Positions 22,009-34,411 are shown, numbered from the stretch's first letter. The stretch: DNA of 64,000 nt from Symbiodinium natans (GCA_905221605.1 CAJNDS010002001.1:292501-356500); one strand, 5' to 3'. The notes: generated from the letters alone by a model not told the origin. Program-made: numbers and translations.

Positions 22009-23001
22009 GTAAGCAGGCAAACGAAGTAGAGTTCCAAAGCACCCTAGGCTGGGCTCCCTCAATTGCAACCGCAGTTCTCACCTAGTTTACGCTAGGGTTT
22101 AGGGTTTTGGCGTTTAGGCCCCCTGGCACCCCAAACCCCAAATGCTGCTTACTTTAACGCAGGAGCCATTAAGCTGCAGCTTCGAAAAACAAACTGGAGT
22201 CATGGTATTTGTACACCCAGTAAAAGGTCGGAAAAACAAAAAAAACGCTAACAAAATTTCCTTATGCTCCCCAGATAACTATACTACATTAAACCCCAAA
22301 TCCCCATTCCAATTATTCAGGCCCCTACATGAATCGGGTTCTTCTCTGCCTTTTTTGGTTTAAAGAAATAATTGAGGTTCAAAGAAGAGGGAATAAGGGA
22401 CTACTCCGGGCCCTAGTTTCATTCCACTACACTTTTAGCATGTGCCGCCCTATTTAGCAGGTAGAACCTAAACCCTAACCCTAAACCCTAAACCACCCTA
22501 GAACCCTAGAACCCTTGAAAACTGTAGGTAAATAGGGCCCTACAGGGAAGCCTAACTTTCTCGACTACTTGGAGGTTCATGGGTACTAAAAAAACAGGGG
22601 TAGAAGTATGGTAACTATGCTTGTAACCCTATTTCAGCATACTTCTAACCCTTAACCTTAAGGACGAGTCAGGATTATAGTAGTAAAGGGCATATGACCC
22701 CAATTTTCGGGTTCCTTTGGTCCCGAAGGAACATGAACCTAAACCCTAAAACCCTAAACCCTAAACCCTAAACCCTTGGGGAGCGGATGGCGTGGCTGCT
22801 TCGGACACGACTTCTAACGGCCGACTGAGAGGGAGTTCCAGGACCCTAAACCCTACACCCTAAACCCTAAACGCAAACCCTAAACCCTAAACCCTAAACC
22901 CTAAACCCTAAACCCTAAACCCTAAACCCTAAACCCTAAACCCTAGGAAATCTCGGGGTTGGAGGGCTTAAGGATTTACAGGGATGTAGGCTCCTTTCCG
23001 C

Positions 23002-23098
23002 CCTAGTGTACACGACAGCAACTGATTGCACTCCTGGTAGTGCAGATAGAAGTCCCACTCGCAATCTTCGAGGTTGATGTACCTGGGATCCATGACGG
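23002..23098 (-). CDS. Exon of unidentified protein, possible start
   Basis: Reads MDPRYINLEDCEWDFYLHYQ then ECNQLLSCTL, ending in a GC donor. The methionine just inside the TTTAGGG tract could be a start codon. Rich in aromatic and acidic residues. Confidence 0.55.
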
Positions 23099-23904
23099 TT
23101 TAGGGTTTAGGGTTTAGGGCTCAAGGCTTGCTTGCATGAGGGCCCTAAACATCAAACCCTAGACAATTCTAGGGTGTTCAGGGTGTGGGCTGAGTAAGGT
23201 GGGTTCTGGGGATTGTAAAAGGGTTTCTCGGGGATACTGAGTAGCCTTATTAAGCCAAATGAGCTTCTGAGTGGAACACCCCGGAAGCCCAGGCAACCAG
23301 GAAAAACGGGTTTAGGGTTTAGGGTTTAGAGTTTAGGGTTTAGAGTTTAGGGTTTAGGGTTTGGGGTTTGGGGGGAGGGGGGGGGGGGGTATTAGGGTCT
23401 AGGGCTTTGCGAGATTCTTCTAGAGCAGGAGGGGAGTACTGGGGAGTAACATATCCTTTTCCTCTTTTGGACGTCCCATGGACATAGTACTTGTAAGTAC
23501 TTCAGAGGTCCGAAGATTTGTACTGGGAATTCTGAAGGTTGTTGCTTGGAATCGAGGACAAGTTGTTGGAGGGTCCGTACGCGTAGGGTCTGGTACTCAA
23601 AAGCGTATAAACCCAAAAACCCGAAGTACTATACCCTAACCTCCCCATGCAGTGAGGCAGACCATTCCAATACAAGGTTCAGGATTTAGGCTTAGGTACG
23701 AAACGCCGCCGCGCGACTCAGAGCGGCTTTAAACACATGTCACCACTCATCCACAAAACAAACAAACCTAACGTTCCTGCACACACAAACACACATGGAC
23801 ACCAGCACACAAGACCACCGCGACACAACACAACACAAAAACAGCGCAGAACGCCCCTAAACCCTAAACCCTAAACCCAAAACCCAAAACCCAAAACCCT
23901 AAAC

Positions 23905-23971
23905 CCTAACAACATTCGGCTCTGATTGCTTTCCCGGGAACCGAAGGTCATCATCCTGATTGGCAAGTTTG
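23905..23971 (-). CDS. Exon of unidentified protein
   Basis: Reads KLANQDDDLRFPGKQSEPNV then VR and meets GTTTAGG from the telomeric tract as donor. Confidence 0.48.
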
Positions 23972-24009
23972 GGGTGCAGGGCTTAGGGTTTAGGATTAGG
24001 GTTTCTTAG

Positions 24010-24470
24010 TTGCTGTGTTGATGTCCCTGGTGGAGTTGTAGATTCCCAGCCTGGTGGATTTGTAGCACGGCACTGGCCTTTGAGGACGCCGGCGGCGCAC
24101 CCCAATGCACCACGAGATTGGCAGCGCCACTAAATGTGAATGTCGCTGGCACGACAAGCGGCGCCGTACCATGCGGCGCCGCGCCTGCTCCACCTGGGAC
24201 TGGCCTGTGCCCAGCCGGCTTGGGTTGCGGCGGCCCTGCGAGGACTTTCGCGCCAGCTGACTTCCGTGGAAAAGGCTGGTTGTAGGGTGTTGGCGGGGGC
24301 GGCCCCCCAGGGGGGCGATAGCCACAGACCCGTGTGGCATTGACGGCTCAGCCTTGGCTTTAGCATGCCTGTCGCTAGAGCTGCCCGCCGTGGAGCCTCC
24401 GCTGGTGGCCTCGGATCTGGTGGTGTCCTCTCCTTCGGACGAGTCGCTCTGGCTCTTAGGGGTCTAGGAT
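24010..24470 (-). CDS. GC-rich possible exon, serine/acidic then basic
   Basis: From 24466 one minus frame reads PKSQSDSSEGEDTTRSEATS and GGSTAGSSSDRHAKAKAEPS, then a basic region to about 24000. The serine/acidic bias looks like real disordered protein, but other frames are also open because of GC content. Confidence 0.35.
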
Positions 24471-24699
24471 TTTGGGTTTGAAGGTCTTGGGTTCTGCAGG
24501 GTCTAGAGGGTCTGTAGGGTTTAGGGTTCCGGAAACCCCAAACCCCAAACCCCAAACCCCAAACCCCAAACCCCAAACCCCAAACTCCAAACTCCAAACC
24601 CCAAACCCCAAACCCTAAACCCTAAACCCTTAACCCTAAACCCTAAACCCTAAACGAAACCTGGCAGTCTGCTGAACTCGGCCCAAGGCTTTCGGGTCT

Positions 24700-25950
24700 T
24701 AAGTGTGCGACTCAGGGTTCATAGGGCTCATATTGAAGCACGGTTTAGGGTTTAGGGTTTGGGGTTTAGGGTTTAGGGTTTAGGGTTTAGGGTTTAGGGT
24801 TTAGGGATATTTCTGTTTTTGGTGAGTGTATATACGGTTCCTTTTCAATATTGGCGAGTGTACATACCGGGTGTCCTTTTGGGGTTTTCAATGAATGTGA
24901 ACCCTACTTCATATGGTTTAGAGGGTTTATCGGGTTTACAGGGTGCAAAAGGGTTCAGGGTTCATGGAGTCATCAACCTACTCATGCAGGGGCCTTTACA
25001 ATTAGAATAGGGCTTTTGGGGGTATGCGGACCGAAGTCTGTGCGATGAAGAATAGGGCTTTGGGGGATGTGACAACATAAACAAAAGGAGTATGAGGGAA
25101 GTCTCTTAGTAATGTTCCGACCACCTATAAGGACCCCCCCCCCCCAAACCCTAAACTTTAAACCCTCAACCCTAGTTCTAGGTCGAGTTATAAGGCCCTA
25201 GGCTTGGTCAGAAGGCTCCTACACTTAGGTTCTAAGTCCCTTAACTACAGCTAGTATAGCAAGGGGCCCCTCATTGTAGTGTTACCATAAGTTTCCCATA
25301 CTCACCAGCCATCCCCTATGTTCCCCCCAGAATTAAGGCTATTTAGGGATAAATCCCTCACGGTTATGTCAGGGTGGGCACCTAGGGGGAGGGGGGGGGG
25401 GGGGGGGGGGGGGAAGCAGCTTGCCCGAAGTCATAAAGCCTAAGCCTCGTTTCCTTAACGACCCCAGAAGCTACATGGGGGGTTTACGAAAATGTGGACA
25501 CCTTATATACCCCAAAATACTATGTAATCCCTTTAAAGGAACCCCCAAAAGGGTACCCCGATTTTTCGAAACCCCCACATTCTTCTGTAGGTTATTTACA
25601 AGAAAGCCCTTATATCACGAAGGCGCGTGGTCTCTTTATCGATTCCCCTTATACCTTAGTCTAGCCCCGAGATCCCCCAAATCAGAACCCCGAATATATG
25701 CCCGAAAGGACAGAAACCCTACTTAAAGAGACCACCAACCCACATAACCCTAAACCCGGCCTAAACCCCACACCCTACACCAAACACTACACCCTAAACC
25801 CTTAACCATAACCCCCTAGAGGATGACTAGGAAACTTGGGGCTTCCAAGGCGTATCCTAACCAAGTAGCCCTAGCACCGTGGGGCTGTTGTTTAGGGTTT
25901 AGGGTTTAAGGTTTAGGGTTTAGGGTTTAGGGTTTAGGGTTTAGGGTTAG
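24700..25950. other. Telomeric tract, unique sequence and poly-G
   Basis: TTTAGGG at 24741-24806, then 24810-25740 with little repeat except G-runs (25388-25412). Open frames at 24819-25048 and 25421-25726 lack supporting features. CCCTAAA fragments at 25745-25810. Confidence 0.4.
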
Positions 25951-26357
25951 CGTGTGGGGCATCTTGTTTTCTGGGATCCTGCACTCGTGGTAGGGCTGAA
26001 TGGTTTGTGGGACTACTAGCTGGTCTTATCTGAATGATGCTACTCCCTGGCCTTGATGATAGGGTTCTGAAGGCTTAGGGTTTAGGGTTTAGGGTTGAGG
26101 GTTTAGGGTTTAGGGTTTAGGGTTTCGGGTTTCGGGTTTAGGGTTAGGGGGCTTCAAGGTGGGTATGTAACCCAAGCTTCCATAATACTCCCCACTACTC
26201 CCCAAGGCTCCCTAAGCTTCCCTTCGGTTCCCTGGGTACCTACCCCCTTGAACCCCGCTCCCTTAAGAACCCTCTAACCTGATTGCCTCAAGTACAGGCT
26301 GGCTGAAAACCACAACTGGCGCTAGCAATTTGGGCTGTGAACCTTCCAGTAAGGAAG
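25950..26357 (-). CDS. Two exons flanking a family I element
   Basis: 26357-26279 reads PSLLEGSQPKLLAPVVVFSQ then PVLEAI with the donor CAG/GTTAGAG; 26024-25950 reads QLVVPQTIQPYHECRIPENK then MPHT after ATAAG. Family I (26145-26275) and a TTTAGGG tract lie between. The join was not proven. Confidence 0.45.
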
Positions 26358-26561
26358 GGTTTAGGGTTTAGGGTTTAGGGTTTAGGGTTTAGGGTTTAGG
26401 GTTTAGGGTTTAGGGCTTAGGGCTTAGGGTTTAGGGTTTAGGGTTTATGGTTTAGGGTAGGCCCAGAACCCTAAACCATCCTAAACCTTAAAGCATCCAC
26501 CCTAAAGGCAAAGTGAGGCCCCCACCAGATTGGAAGCGGTTCTTTGCAGCTTGTCCTTAGA

Positions 26562-26650
26562 TTCAGGCTTTGGGGTGGTAGCCTAATTTAGAGAACTTGC
26601 CAACAGCTTTGAACGGGGTCTTGGGGGGGCTGCGGTCTAGTCCAGGGGCT
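26562..26650 (-). CDS. Possible exon, lysine/proline-rich
   Basis: Reads KAPGLDRSPPKTPFKAVGKF then SKLGYHPKA. A second short open piece (DKLQRTASNLVGASL) lies at about 26515-26570. A long TTTAGGG tract lies to the right. Confidence 0.38.
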
Positions 26651-26969
26651 TTGGGGGGGGTGGGGGGGGCGGGGGAGGGGTTTAGGGTTTAGGGTTTAGG
26701 GTTTAGGGTTTAGGGTTTAGGGTTTAGGGTTTAGGGTTTAGGGTTTAGGGTTTAGGGTTTAGGGTTGCCCTACTAGAATTCTGCTACCCAAGTGTGTAGC
26801 AGGATTCTAAGCCCCAAAAAAGTCTAAAGTTTTGGAGACCCAGGGCTGAGGAATTAGGATTCACGCAACCTCCCAGACACTAAACCCTGAACCCTGAACC
26901 CTGAACCCTGAACCCTAAACCCTGAACCCTAAACCCTAAACCCTAAACCCTAAACCCTAAACCTTAACC

Positions 26970-27090
26970 CTAAACCCTATGTTGAACATTCGGGAAACAG
27001 GGCAGGACATGACAGCTTAACTACAACGACTCCCCCAAACGAAGAGCCGTAGGGTGTGAACCTGAAACGTAGCGTGCGAACCTGAAACGG
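26970..27090 (-). CDS. Possible exon with a small internal duplication
   Basis: After TTCCGTTTCAG it reads RFTPYGSSFGGVVVVKLSCP then ALFPECST. The 19-bp motif GTG(T/C)GAACCTGAAACG is doubled near the acceptor. Confidence 0.4.
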
Positions 27091-27265
27091 AAACAATCAA
27101 GGTTTAGGGTTTAGGGTTTAGGGTGGGGTTTAGGGTTTAGGGTTTAGGGTTTAGGGTTTAGGGTTCAGGGTTCAGGGTTCAGGGTTCAGGGTTCAGGTTT
27201 CAGGGTTCAAGGTTTAGTGTTCGGGGTTTAGGGCGACACCCACAAACATAACTCCTAAACCCTAC

Positions 27266-27334
27266 TCCTGGAAGCCTTCGGGCCGAGCCGCGCTCTTCAC
27301 CTGCCACGTAGTGGGCATGAGGTGCTTGATTTGG
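27266..27334 (-). CDS. Exon of unidentified protein
   Basis: Reads QIKHLMPTTWQVKSAARPEG then FQE, followed by TAG or a splice. CCCTAAA left, TTTAGGG right. Confidence 0.5.
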
Positions 27335-27547
27335 GTTTAGGGTTTAGGGTTTAGGGTTTAGGGTTTAGGGTTTAGGGTTTCGGGTTTAGGGTTTAGGGTT
27401 TAGGGTTTAGGGGTTTAGGGTTTAGGGTTTAGGGTTTCGGGTGTAGGCCTTTGTGTCTTTTGGGGTTTGGTACAGCGGTCTAGAGGTCCCCAGTCTTTAA
27501 GGCTTCGGAACTCGCCCACAGCCACAAGGGGAAGCTGGAGCTGGGGA

Positions 27548-27752
27548 TGTAGGGTTTGGTGGTGTAGGGTGTAGGGTGTAGGGTGTAGGGTTTAGGGTTT
27601 AGGGTTTAGGGTTTAGGGTTTAGGGTTTAGGGTTTAGGGTTTAGGGTTTAGGGTTTAGGGTTTAGGGTTTAGGGTTTAGGGTTTAGGGTTTAGGGTGTAG
27701 GGTGTAGGGTGTAGGGTGTAGGGTGTAGGGTTTGGTGGTGTAGGGTGTAGGG
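27548..27752. repeat. Symmetric GTGTAGGG-TTTAGGG-GTGTAGGG array
   Basis: A core of about 16 TTTAGGG units is bordered on both sides by TGTAGGG units and then by the same TGTAGGGTTTGGTGGTG sequence (27548 and about 27724). Confidence 0.85.
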
Positions 27753-28559
27753 CACAGAAATCAGCCCTGATGAGGAATAACATGCGCATTTTTTTCATGC
27801 GTGATGCACCTGTGTGTTAAGAACAGTCTGTGAGTTTCCCAAACCCCAAAGTCTAAACCCTAACCCTGAACCCTAAAGACCCTTGTTTTGCTTACAGTGG
27901 TCGGAATAGACCGTCAAAAGCTGGAGTGGCTTTCCCCCCCCAACCACGAGAGCTCTGTGATGATCCAAGTCCGGAAGATTCGGGTTTTTGGGCTTAGGGT
28001 TTCAGGGTTTCGGGTTTTAGGGGTTAAGTGTTTAGGTCTTACGGTTTCAGGGGTTCTGGGTTTTAGGGTTGGGGTTTTTCTCTCAAAGCGACACGCAGTA
28101 CGATGTCTGGAGCACAGGCTATCACCTTCCAGTGCAAAACCCGGAACAAAAACAAACTAAACCCAAAACCCAAATCCCTAGTACCCGACTACCGAAGAAC
28201 TACAGATGAAAAACGACGTTTTGCTTGTGATGGGGGTTTAGGTTGGAGGGTTCAGGGTTTAGGGCTTATCTTCCCATATTTCTGGCTGATGGAGGTTTAT
28301 TGTGGATTACTACCCTAAACCCTAAACCCTAAGCTCTAAGCCCTAAAGCCTAAGCCCTAAGCCCTAAACCCTAAGCCCCTAGTTAGGGAATGTGGGGTTT
28401 CTGATGATGCTTGATGGGGCTTCGGGCTTGTAGGAAGGCTAATAGGGTTGGGATGTTCCCCCTTATACTAACAGTCCGTAATAGGAATGATCGTACACCC
28501 AATTATAGTCCCTATATTAAGGACTGTAAGTATAAGGAACATCCCAACTTACAGGGTTG

Positions 28560-29100
28560 AATCCCCACACTCTGAACCCCAATAGGGTGTAAATCCGAAG
28601 CCTTATCCAAATACCCCTCCGCAACCCTGAAGCCTTAAATACCTTCAAAGACAACTAAAGAGCCTTGAGCTTTAACATCCCTCAAGACCTAAAACCCAGA
28701 AAACCCCTCAAAAACCCTCAAAGCCCGTAACCCTTAAATCCCCAAAGCCCTAAACCGTGAAACATGCCGCAAAAACACATGTAAAAACCTAAGCAATCCC
28801 AAAAACCCCAAAGCCCTAATGGCCCCCGAAGCCCCAAACCCGAAAAAAATCAAGCTGGAACCCCAAAACCTTAAACCCGAAGACCCGCAACGCTGAACCC
28901 TAAAACCCTAAACCCCAAACCCTACAACCCTGCAGCCTCAAATTTAGAGCCTTCAACCCTGCAGCCCCCCAAAAGCCTGAAGCCCTAGACCTTGAAACCG
29001 CCGACAAGAGCACAACCCTATGGTAAAGGCCTTCAAAAAACACAGATCAAACAGACCCCTATGGACCCTAAGGGCGTAGCCCTAAACCCTAAACCCCAAA
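28560..29100. repeat. Degenerate AACCC/AAGCCC stretch
   Basis: Plus-strand C/A-rich sequence of decayed heptamers (CCCTAAA, CCCAAA, CCTGAA, CTTAAA). No exon seen. Confidence 0.5.
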
Positions 29101-29125
29101 CCCTGAACCCTAAACCCTAAACCAA

Positions 29126-29229
29126 ACGGCTCCGGGTGGCAACCGGAGCTCCTGTCTTTTTACATTCGGAAGACAGGATTTCAAGTTACCCGCCCTCAAC
29201 ATCTGTTAAGTACCATCAAACACATTAGG
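29126..29229 (+). CDS. Exon of unidentified protein
   Basis: Reads NGSGWQPELLSFYIRKTGFQ then VTRPQHLLSTIKHI, ending at a G/GTTTCGGG donor. CCCTAAA left, TTTAGGG variants right. Confidence 0.52.
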
Positions 29230-29274
29230 GTTTCGGGTTTAGAGTTTAGGGTTTGGGGTTTAGGGTCTTGAGTT

Positions 29275-30040
29275 TAGGAAATGACTTCGCGTGTTTCCTT
29301 GCAAGTTAGTTTGGGATTGAACGAAGGAACAAGGAGAAATTCCATGGGAAGGAGAGTCCACCCGTAAGTAATTAGGAGCGATCTGTGAGCTGGGCTAATA
29401 GCGCCCAGCGGCAGTTCCTACTTTCTACCTCATGGTCCAGTTGTTGCGTTCGTTCGTTCATGCAGTTCATGCGCGTCTGTTCGCTCACTCACGCCCCTAT
29501 GATTGATTGATTGACTGCCTGTCTCACGCCCCTATAAATGCATTCACTTACTTCTTGACTTAGTACATTCATTCTATGAATAGTAAACGAGATAAACGAG
29601 TGAAGGAAATGAGTGAGAGAAGTGAGCGAATGATTGAACGTATGCAAGGAAGAACTGGTCGCTACATCCATGCCCTTGTTATCTTCATGCTGGTACCTTC
29701 ATGGGCGGCGTGGCGTGCATCATTAAACTCAAGACGTAAAAAAAAAGGAACAAGGCAATGATCGAATGAACCCCCAAGACCCAAACATACGGACGAAGAG
29801 CATGAATCCAGTATCCCATCCAGCTATTACCATTATGGGGGTGTTTCCTGGCCCTCAATGTTGTGGGGGTCTTAACGCAGGAACTCTCTAAGCCTACTAT
29901 TTGCTGAAGACCCCCCCCAGAAAAATAGAGAATATGTATATATATATATATATATCCCTTATAAGGGCAATCTGGGGACTGTTCTTTGTACATTGTCGGG
30001 GGTTCTGAAGCAAGCAGTAGAAACATCAGATAATTCAAGT
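29275..30040. other. Region poor in telomeric repeats
   Basis: Includes CGTTCGTTCGTTCATGC microsatellite-like motifs (29445-29480), ATTGATTGATTG (29500-29515) and a TA run (29937-29955). Open frames of about 60-117 codons without other support. Confidence 0.35.
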
Positions 30041-30184
30041 GAACCCGTGGGCAAAAGCAAAGCCCAAAACCCGAAACCCAAAACCCTAAACGCCCGAAAC
30101 CCTAAACCTGAAACCCCAAACCCTAAACCCTATACCCTAAACCCTAAACCCTAAACGTCCTAAACCCGAAACCCGAAACCCCAA

Positions 30185-30249
30185 GAGTCGAGCCCGTGGC
30201 CTGAGCGACAGGATTGATCTCCACTGAAGGCCGTGAAGGCCTTGTTGAG
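30185..30249 (-). CDS. Exon of unidentified protein
   Basis: Reads LNKAFTAFSGDQSCRSGHGL, with CCCTAAA left and TTTAGGG right. Confidence 0.4.
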
Positions 30250-30295
30250 TTTAGGGTTTTGGGTTTAGGGTTTAGGGTTTAGGGTTTAGTAGTGC

Positions 30296-30650
30296 AATCA
30301 GGCAGACAGTAAGGTTTTCCAAAATAATTATTCTTGTGATAAATTTGTGTCAAAAAAGTGATTCGGAAATGTGACTGGAATTCTGAAATGTACTCACTGA
30401 GTCACAAAAATTGTCTTTAGCATGGACCGCAGTAGGCTTGAAAAATGTGATATTTTTCGGATGAAAATAAGAATACATTCTGGCGTTTTGTTGTTACATT
30501 TTTTGCATTTTTGTGCTGTTGCTGGGCACATTTGTTTTGCATTTTTCTTGCATTTGTTTTTTTCAGGTACAATTTCCAAGTACATGTTTTGCACATTTGT
30601 GGCACAATTTTAATTATTCTTGTTTTTGTGGGTTCTACCTGTGATTGTGC
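30296..30650. other. AT-rich island
   Basis: Rich in T-runs and TTTTTGCA motifs, without telomeric units. It resembles no other part of the window except the mitochondrial fragment in base content, but no mitochondrial protein was found in it. Confidence 0.5.
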
Positions 30651-30809
30651 GACTAAAGTTTAGGGTTCAGGGTTTAGGGCGCTTGGTTTCTGGCTTCGGG
30701 GCGGTTTCTCAGAAGTTGCCAGGTTTCGTGGGGACTTGTCACCCAAGATTGGGTTTAGGGTTTAGGGTTGAGGGTTTAGGGCTTGGGCTGACCCTAGAAA
30801 ATATTTGAC

Positions 30810-30869
30810 CTGCACCACTTCGCCTAGAACCTTGCAAGCTAAGGCCGCAATGCAAGCCACATCCTTACT
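30810..30869 (-). CDS. Exon of unidentified protein
   Basis: Reads SKDVACIAALACKVLGEVVQ and ends CAG/GTCAAA. Short, hydrophobic and helical. Confidence 0.45.
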
Positions 30870-31289
30870 CGAAACCCTGAACCCTAAACCCTAAACCCTA
30901 AATCCTAAACCCTAAACCCTAAACCCTAAACCCTAAACCCACTGATTTATTAGCTTCAGGGTTTGGGGCTTAGGGTTTGGGGTCTAGAAATTTAGCATCC
31001 TAAAGCCTGAAGCCCCCAAGTGACGCACATCTAAAAGGTCCCCTACACCCTAAAACCCTAAACCTTATTCAACCCTAAAACCTGAACCCTAAAGCCTTCT
31101 CAAGCGTCCCCAACCCAAAATAAACCAAATAGGGTTCACTTGGTTGGCCTTTGGGCCTCCCAAGCCCCGAACCCTTAACCCCAAGAGGTCGATGTACTGG
31201 GTTTAGGGTTTAGGGTGGTTGAGGGTTTAGGGTTTATATAGGGTTTAGGGTTTAAGTGTTTAGGGTTGAGTGTTTAGGGTACCCATTGG

Positions 31290-31397
31290 GCTCCAACACT
31301 GTTTTGGCAGGATCGAGAAACCATAGACCCTACTTCTACGGTTGTTTGGAGACTGGAGGTCCAGGATGTCTTTAACCCAATGATGAGCGTAGCCTAT
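31290..31397 (+). CDS. Exon of unidentified protein next to family J
   Basis: Reads APTLFWQDRETIDPTSTVVW then RLEVQDVFNPMMSVAY. It stops at TAA on entering the family J element (31403-31524). Confidence 0.48.
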
Positions 31398-31402
31398 TAA
31401 AG

Positions 31403-31524
31403 ACCCTACTTGGTAGCCCAGTAACGATATTCTAATAAGGGCACCCTTTTTGGGGTTGGTTGTTTTAAAAGGGAACCTTGAACAAACAAAAGGTAAAGGG
31501 GTACCACTGGGCTACCAAGTTAAA
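31403..31524. mobile_element. Family J inverted-repeat element
   Basis: Ends CTACTTGGTAGCCCAGTAAC and CACTGGGCTACCAAGTTA. It abuts the exon at 31290. Confidence 0.6.
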
Positions 31525-31948
31525 TACCCTAACATGCTTATAATTGCATCATGAATCTGGCTATACTGGGCGAAGTGCCCATGAACTTGCAACCTTAAAC
31601 CCCAAAAGCCCAAACCCTCTTCATAGCAAGGATTTTCGAAGAAGGCGCTGACCGTCTAACCCCTAAACCCTAAACCCTAAGCCCTAAACCCTAAGCCCTA
31701 AGCCCTAAGCCCTAAGCCCTAGGCCCTGAGCCCTAAGCCCTAAAGCCTAAGCCCTAAACCCTTCGGGCAGATGATGCAATCTCACACTCTCATCCGTACA
31801 CATACCCGAAGTACCTGGCAAAGCCTAAACCCTAAGTGTGCAGGTTTAGGGTTTAGGATTTAGGGTTTAGGGTTTAGGGTTTAGGGTTTTGGCTTTTAGG
31901 CTTTAGGGCTTAGGGTACACCCTAAACCCTAGGCCCTACAGGGTTCTT

Positions 31949-32046
31949 GGGACTTGTGCCGGAGCACTTGTGGCTGATAGCCGCGAAGACTTCGACTTCA
32001 ACTTCTTGAACTGGGTCAGCAGATTCGGTGAAAACCACATCCTGAG
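31949..32046 (+). CDS. Exon of unidentified protein
   Basis: Reads TCAGALVADSREDFDFNFLN then WVSRFGENHILR and runs into TTTAGGG. Confidence 0.48.
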
Positions 32047-32312
32047 ATTTAGGGTTTGGGGAGTTTGGGGGTTAGGGTTTAGGGTTTAGGGTTTAGGGTT
32101 TAGGGTTTAGGGTTTAGGGCTCAGGGTTCACGATCTAGAGGCTGTACCTTGGAGCCTTATGGTTGTACTTGTGCCCTGGGGTTCTGGGGGACCCTTTTTA
32201 GAGGTCCTTCATGCAGCCTAGGGCCATATGAGGAGTGTAGTAAGGAAAAACCTTTACGGGTACAACCTTATAGGGGTCCGAGTATGACTCTCTTGATATG
32301 TAGGGTTCTGGG

Positions 32313-33660
32313 CTGAGGGTTCCCTAAACCCTAAACCCTAAACCCTAAACCCTAAACTCTAAACCCTAAACCCTAAACATTACAAACCCTAAGCCCTAAA
32401 CCCTGAACAGCGATCAAGCTGTCAGACTGAGAGCCTTATGCGCATTTTAACTCCTGTCCTGTTGCCCAAGTAGGCACACCAACCATTTATAGGGTTTGAA
32501 GGGTTGGTAGGGTTTAGGGTTTATAGGGTCTAAGGGTTTATAGGGTTTATGGGCTTGGCGTTTGTCGGGGTTTACGGCTCCCTGCAGCCCGGAGGTGAGA
32601 GGTGTTCAAACTTGGGTAGTTCTTAGCCTTGGACATAAACTGCCCTCAACCCCCCCGGCCCCCCTTTCCCCCCCCCCAAAAAAAAAAAAAAACACTCCAG
32701 GCCCATGGCCCATAAAAAGAATTGAGTAGAACAAACAACAAACCCAGAGGGTACTGTTGTAGTACTGTTATGGAATTCGGCACCAAAAAGCATACTCATA
32801 GGGTTTTTGGGGGTACCTAATTCCGTAGTAGTACTACAGATGAACCCTCAACCCTAAACCCTAAACCCTAAACCCCTACACCCCTAAACCTAAAACCACC
32901 AGGCCCCCCGCCGAGATGGGTGGTAGGTTCGCCGTGCTAGGAATTGGCATCGCTCCCTCACCAGTAACAATGGTTCGGGTTGAGGGTTTAGGGTTTAGGG
33001 TTGCGGTTTGGGAGTCCTGGGTTTGGGGTTTCCTAGGGTTGAGAGAGTTTAGAGGGTTGAAGGGTTTCGGTTGGGATGTTCCCCCTTGTCACAGTCCTTG
33101 AGGATACTATAATGCCTATTAAGGACTGTTGGTTTGAGAGGGAACATCGAAAGGCTTAGGGTTTACAGTTGTTGTATAAGGGTTCATAAGGCCTTTATAA
33201 GGGTCTAAATGTTTTTTGTTGAGTTTTTTTAATGCTTTCTTTGAGGACTTAGAGTTTAGGGTTACAAGGTTTTTTTTTTTCAGGGCTTGTCAAGAAAGGG
33301 GGGCCCCTAACTTGGAACCCTGGATGTTTGCTTGAGACTAGCATTTGCTGAAGGACAGCCCCCAAAAAAATGAATATTCTTCCAAAGGCACTATCATCGT
33401 CCATTTCTGGTGGGTTCTTAAGCGCCTAAGCCCCCTTAGACCCGAAAGTCACAAACCCTAAGCCCTAAGCCCTTAAACCCTCCCAAATCCCTAAACCCTA
33501 AACCTTTCAACCCCCTAAACCCCATCAACCCTAAGAAGCCCTAAACGCAGGACTCCAAACGGCAACACTAAACCCTAAACCCTAAACCCTAAACCCTAAA
33601 CCCTAAACCCCAAACCCCAAACCCTTGACCCTCAACCCTAAACCCTAAACCCTAAACCCT
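32313..33660. repeat. Telomeric tracts, poly-C/A and B element
   Basis: CCCTAAA tracts at 32324-32405, 32840-32880 and 33568-33664; C-run then A-run at 32650-32690; element B at 33070-33150. No firm exon. Confidence 0.5.
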
Positions 33661-33849
33661 AAACCATAGGCCGCCCGCGCCAGGCGGCGGCCGGTACAAC
33701 TGAACGCTTCGAGATCTGCTTGCTTTGCCAAGCAGATCGAGCTTGCCATACCTGATGCATCCCTGCTAGCCATAGGGCACAATGTAATAATGGATTAACC
33801 CTAAACCCCCGACGCGCGACCCCGGCGGGGGAGGTCGGGCCTAAGAAGC

Positions 33850-34411
33850 CGTTGCGCCCCTGCCAGGCTTGCCCCCGCCAGGGTTGCCCCCGCCAGGGTA
33901 GGGTTGCCCCCGCCAGGTTGCCCCCTGTCAAGGTTCGCCCCCAAATTTGCCCCCGCCAGGGTTGCCCCCACCAGGGTTGCCCCCGCCAGGGTTGCCCTCG
34001 CCACGGTTGCCCCCGCCAGGGTGACCCCCCGCCAGCCTACTTGGGTTGGTCCCCGGAATTGGCCTCGCCTATTCAGGCTTCTCTATGAAGGGCCCTGCCA
34101 AAGTTCTCCATTAGTGGCCCCCGCCAGCTCCTTTGAGACTCCAGACTTTTTTGTATTTATGTATATATATATATATATATACACATACGTTTATACCTCA
34201 CTTTGAGGGTTGCCCCCGCCAGGGTTGCCCCCGCCAGGGTTGCCCCCGCCAGGGTTGCCCCCGCCAGGGTTGCCCCCGCCAGGGTTGCCCCCACCAGGGT
34301 TGCCCCCGCCAGGGTTGCCCCCGCCAGGGTTGCCCCCGCCAGGGTTGCCCCCGCCAGGGCCGCCAGGGTTGCCCCCGCCAGGGCTGCCCCCCCCGCCAGG
34401 GTTGCCCCATA
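33850..34411. repeat. 15-bp minisatellite, left arm around the mitochondrial fragment
   Basis: The unit is GTTGCCCCCGCCAGG. It runs imperfectly at 33850-34030 and nearly perfectly (about 14 units) at 34206-34410. On the minus strand one frame spells LAGAT/LAGAN repeats, the A(N/D)LxG pattern of pentapeptide-repeat proteins. A TA microsatellite lies at 34157-34182. It could be a decayed pentapeptide-repeat gene or a plain minisatellite that happens to have a period of five codons. Confidence 0.75.
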
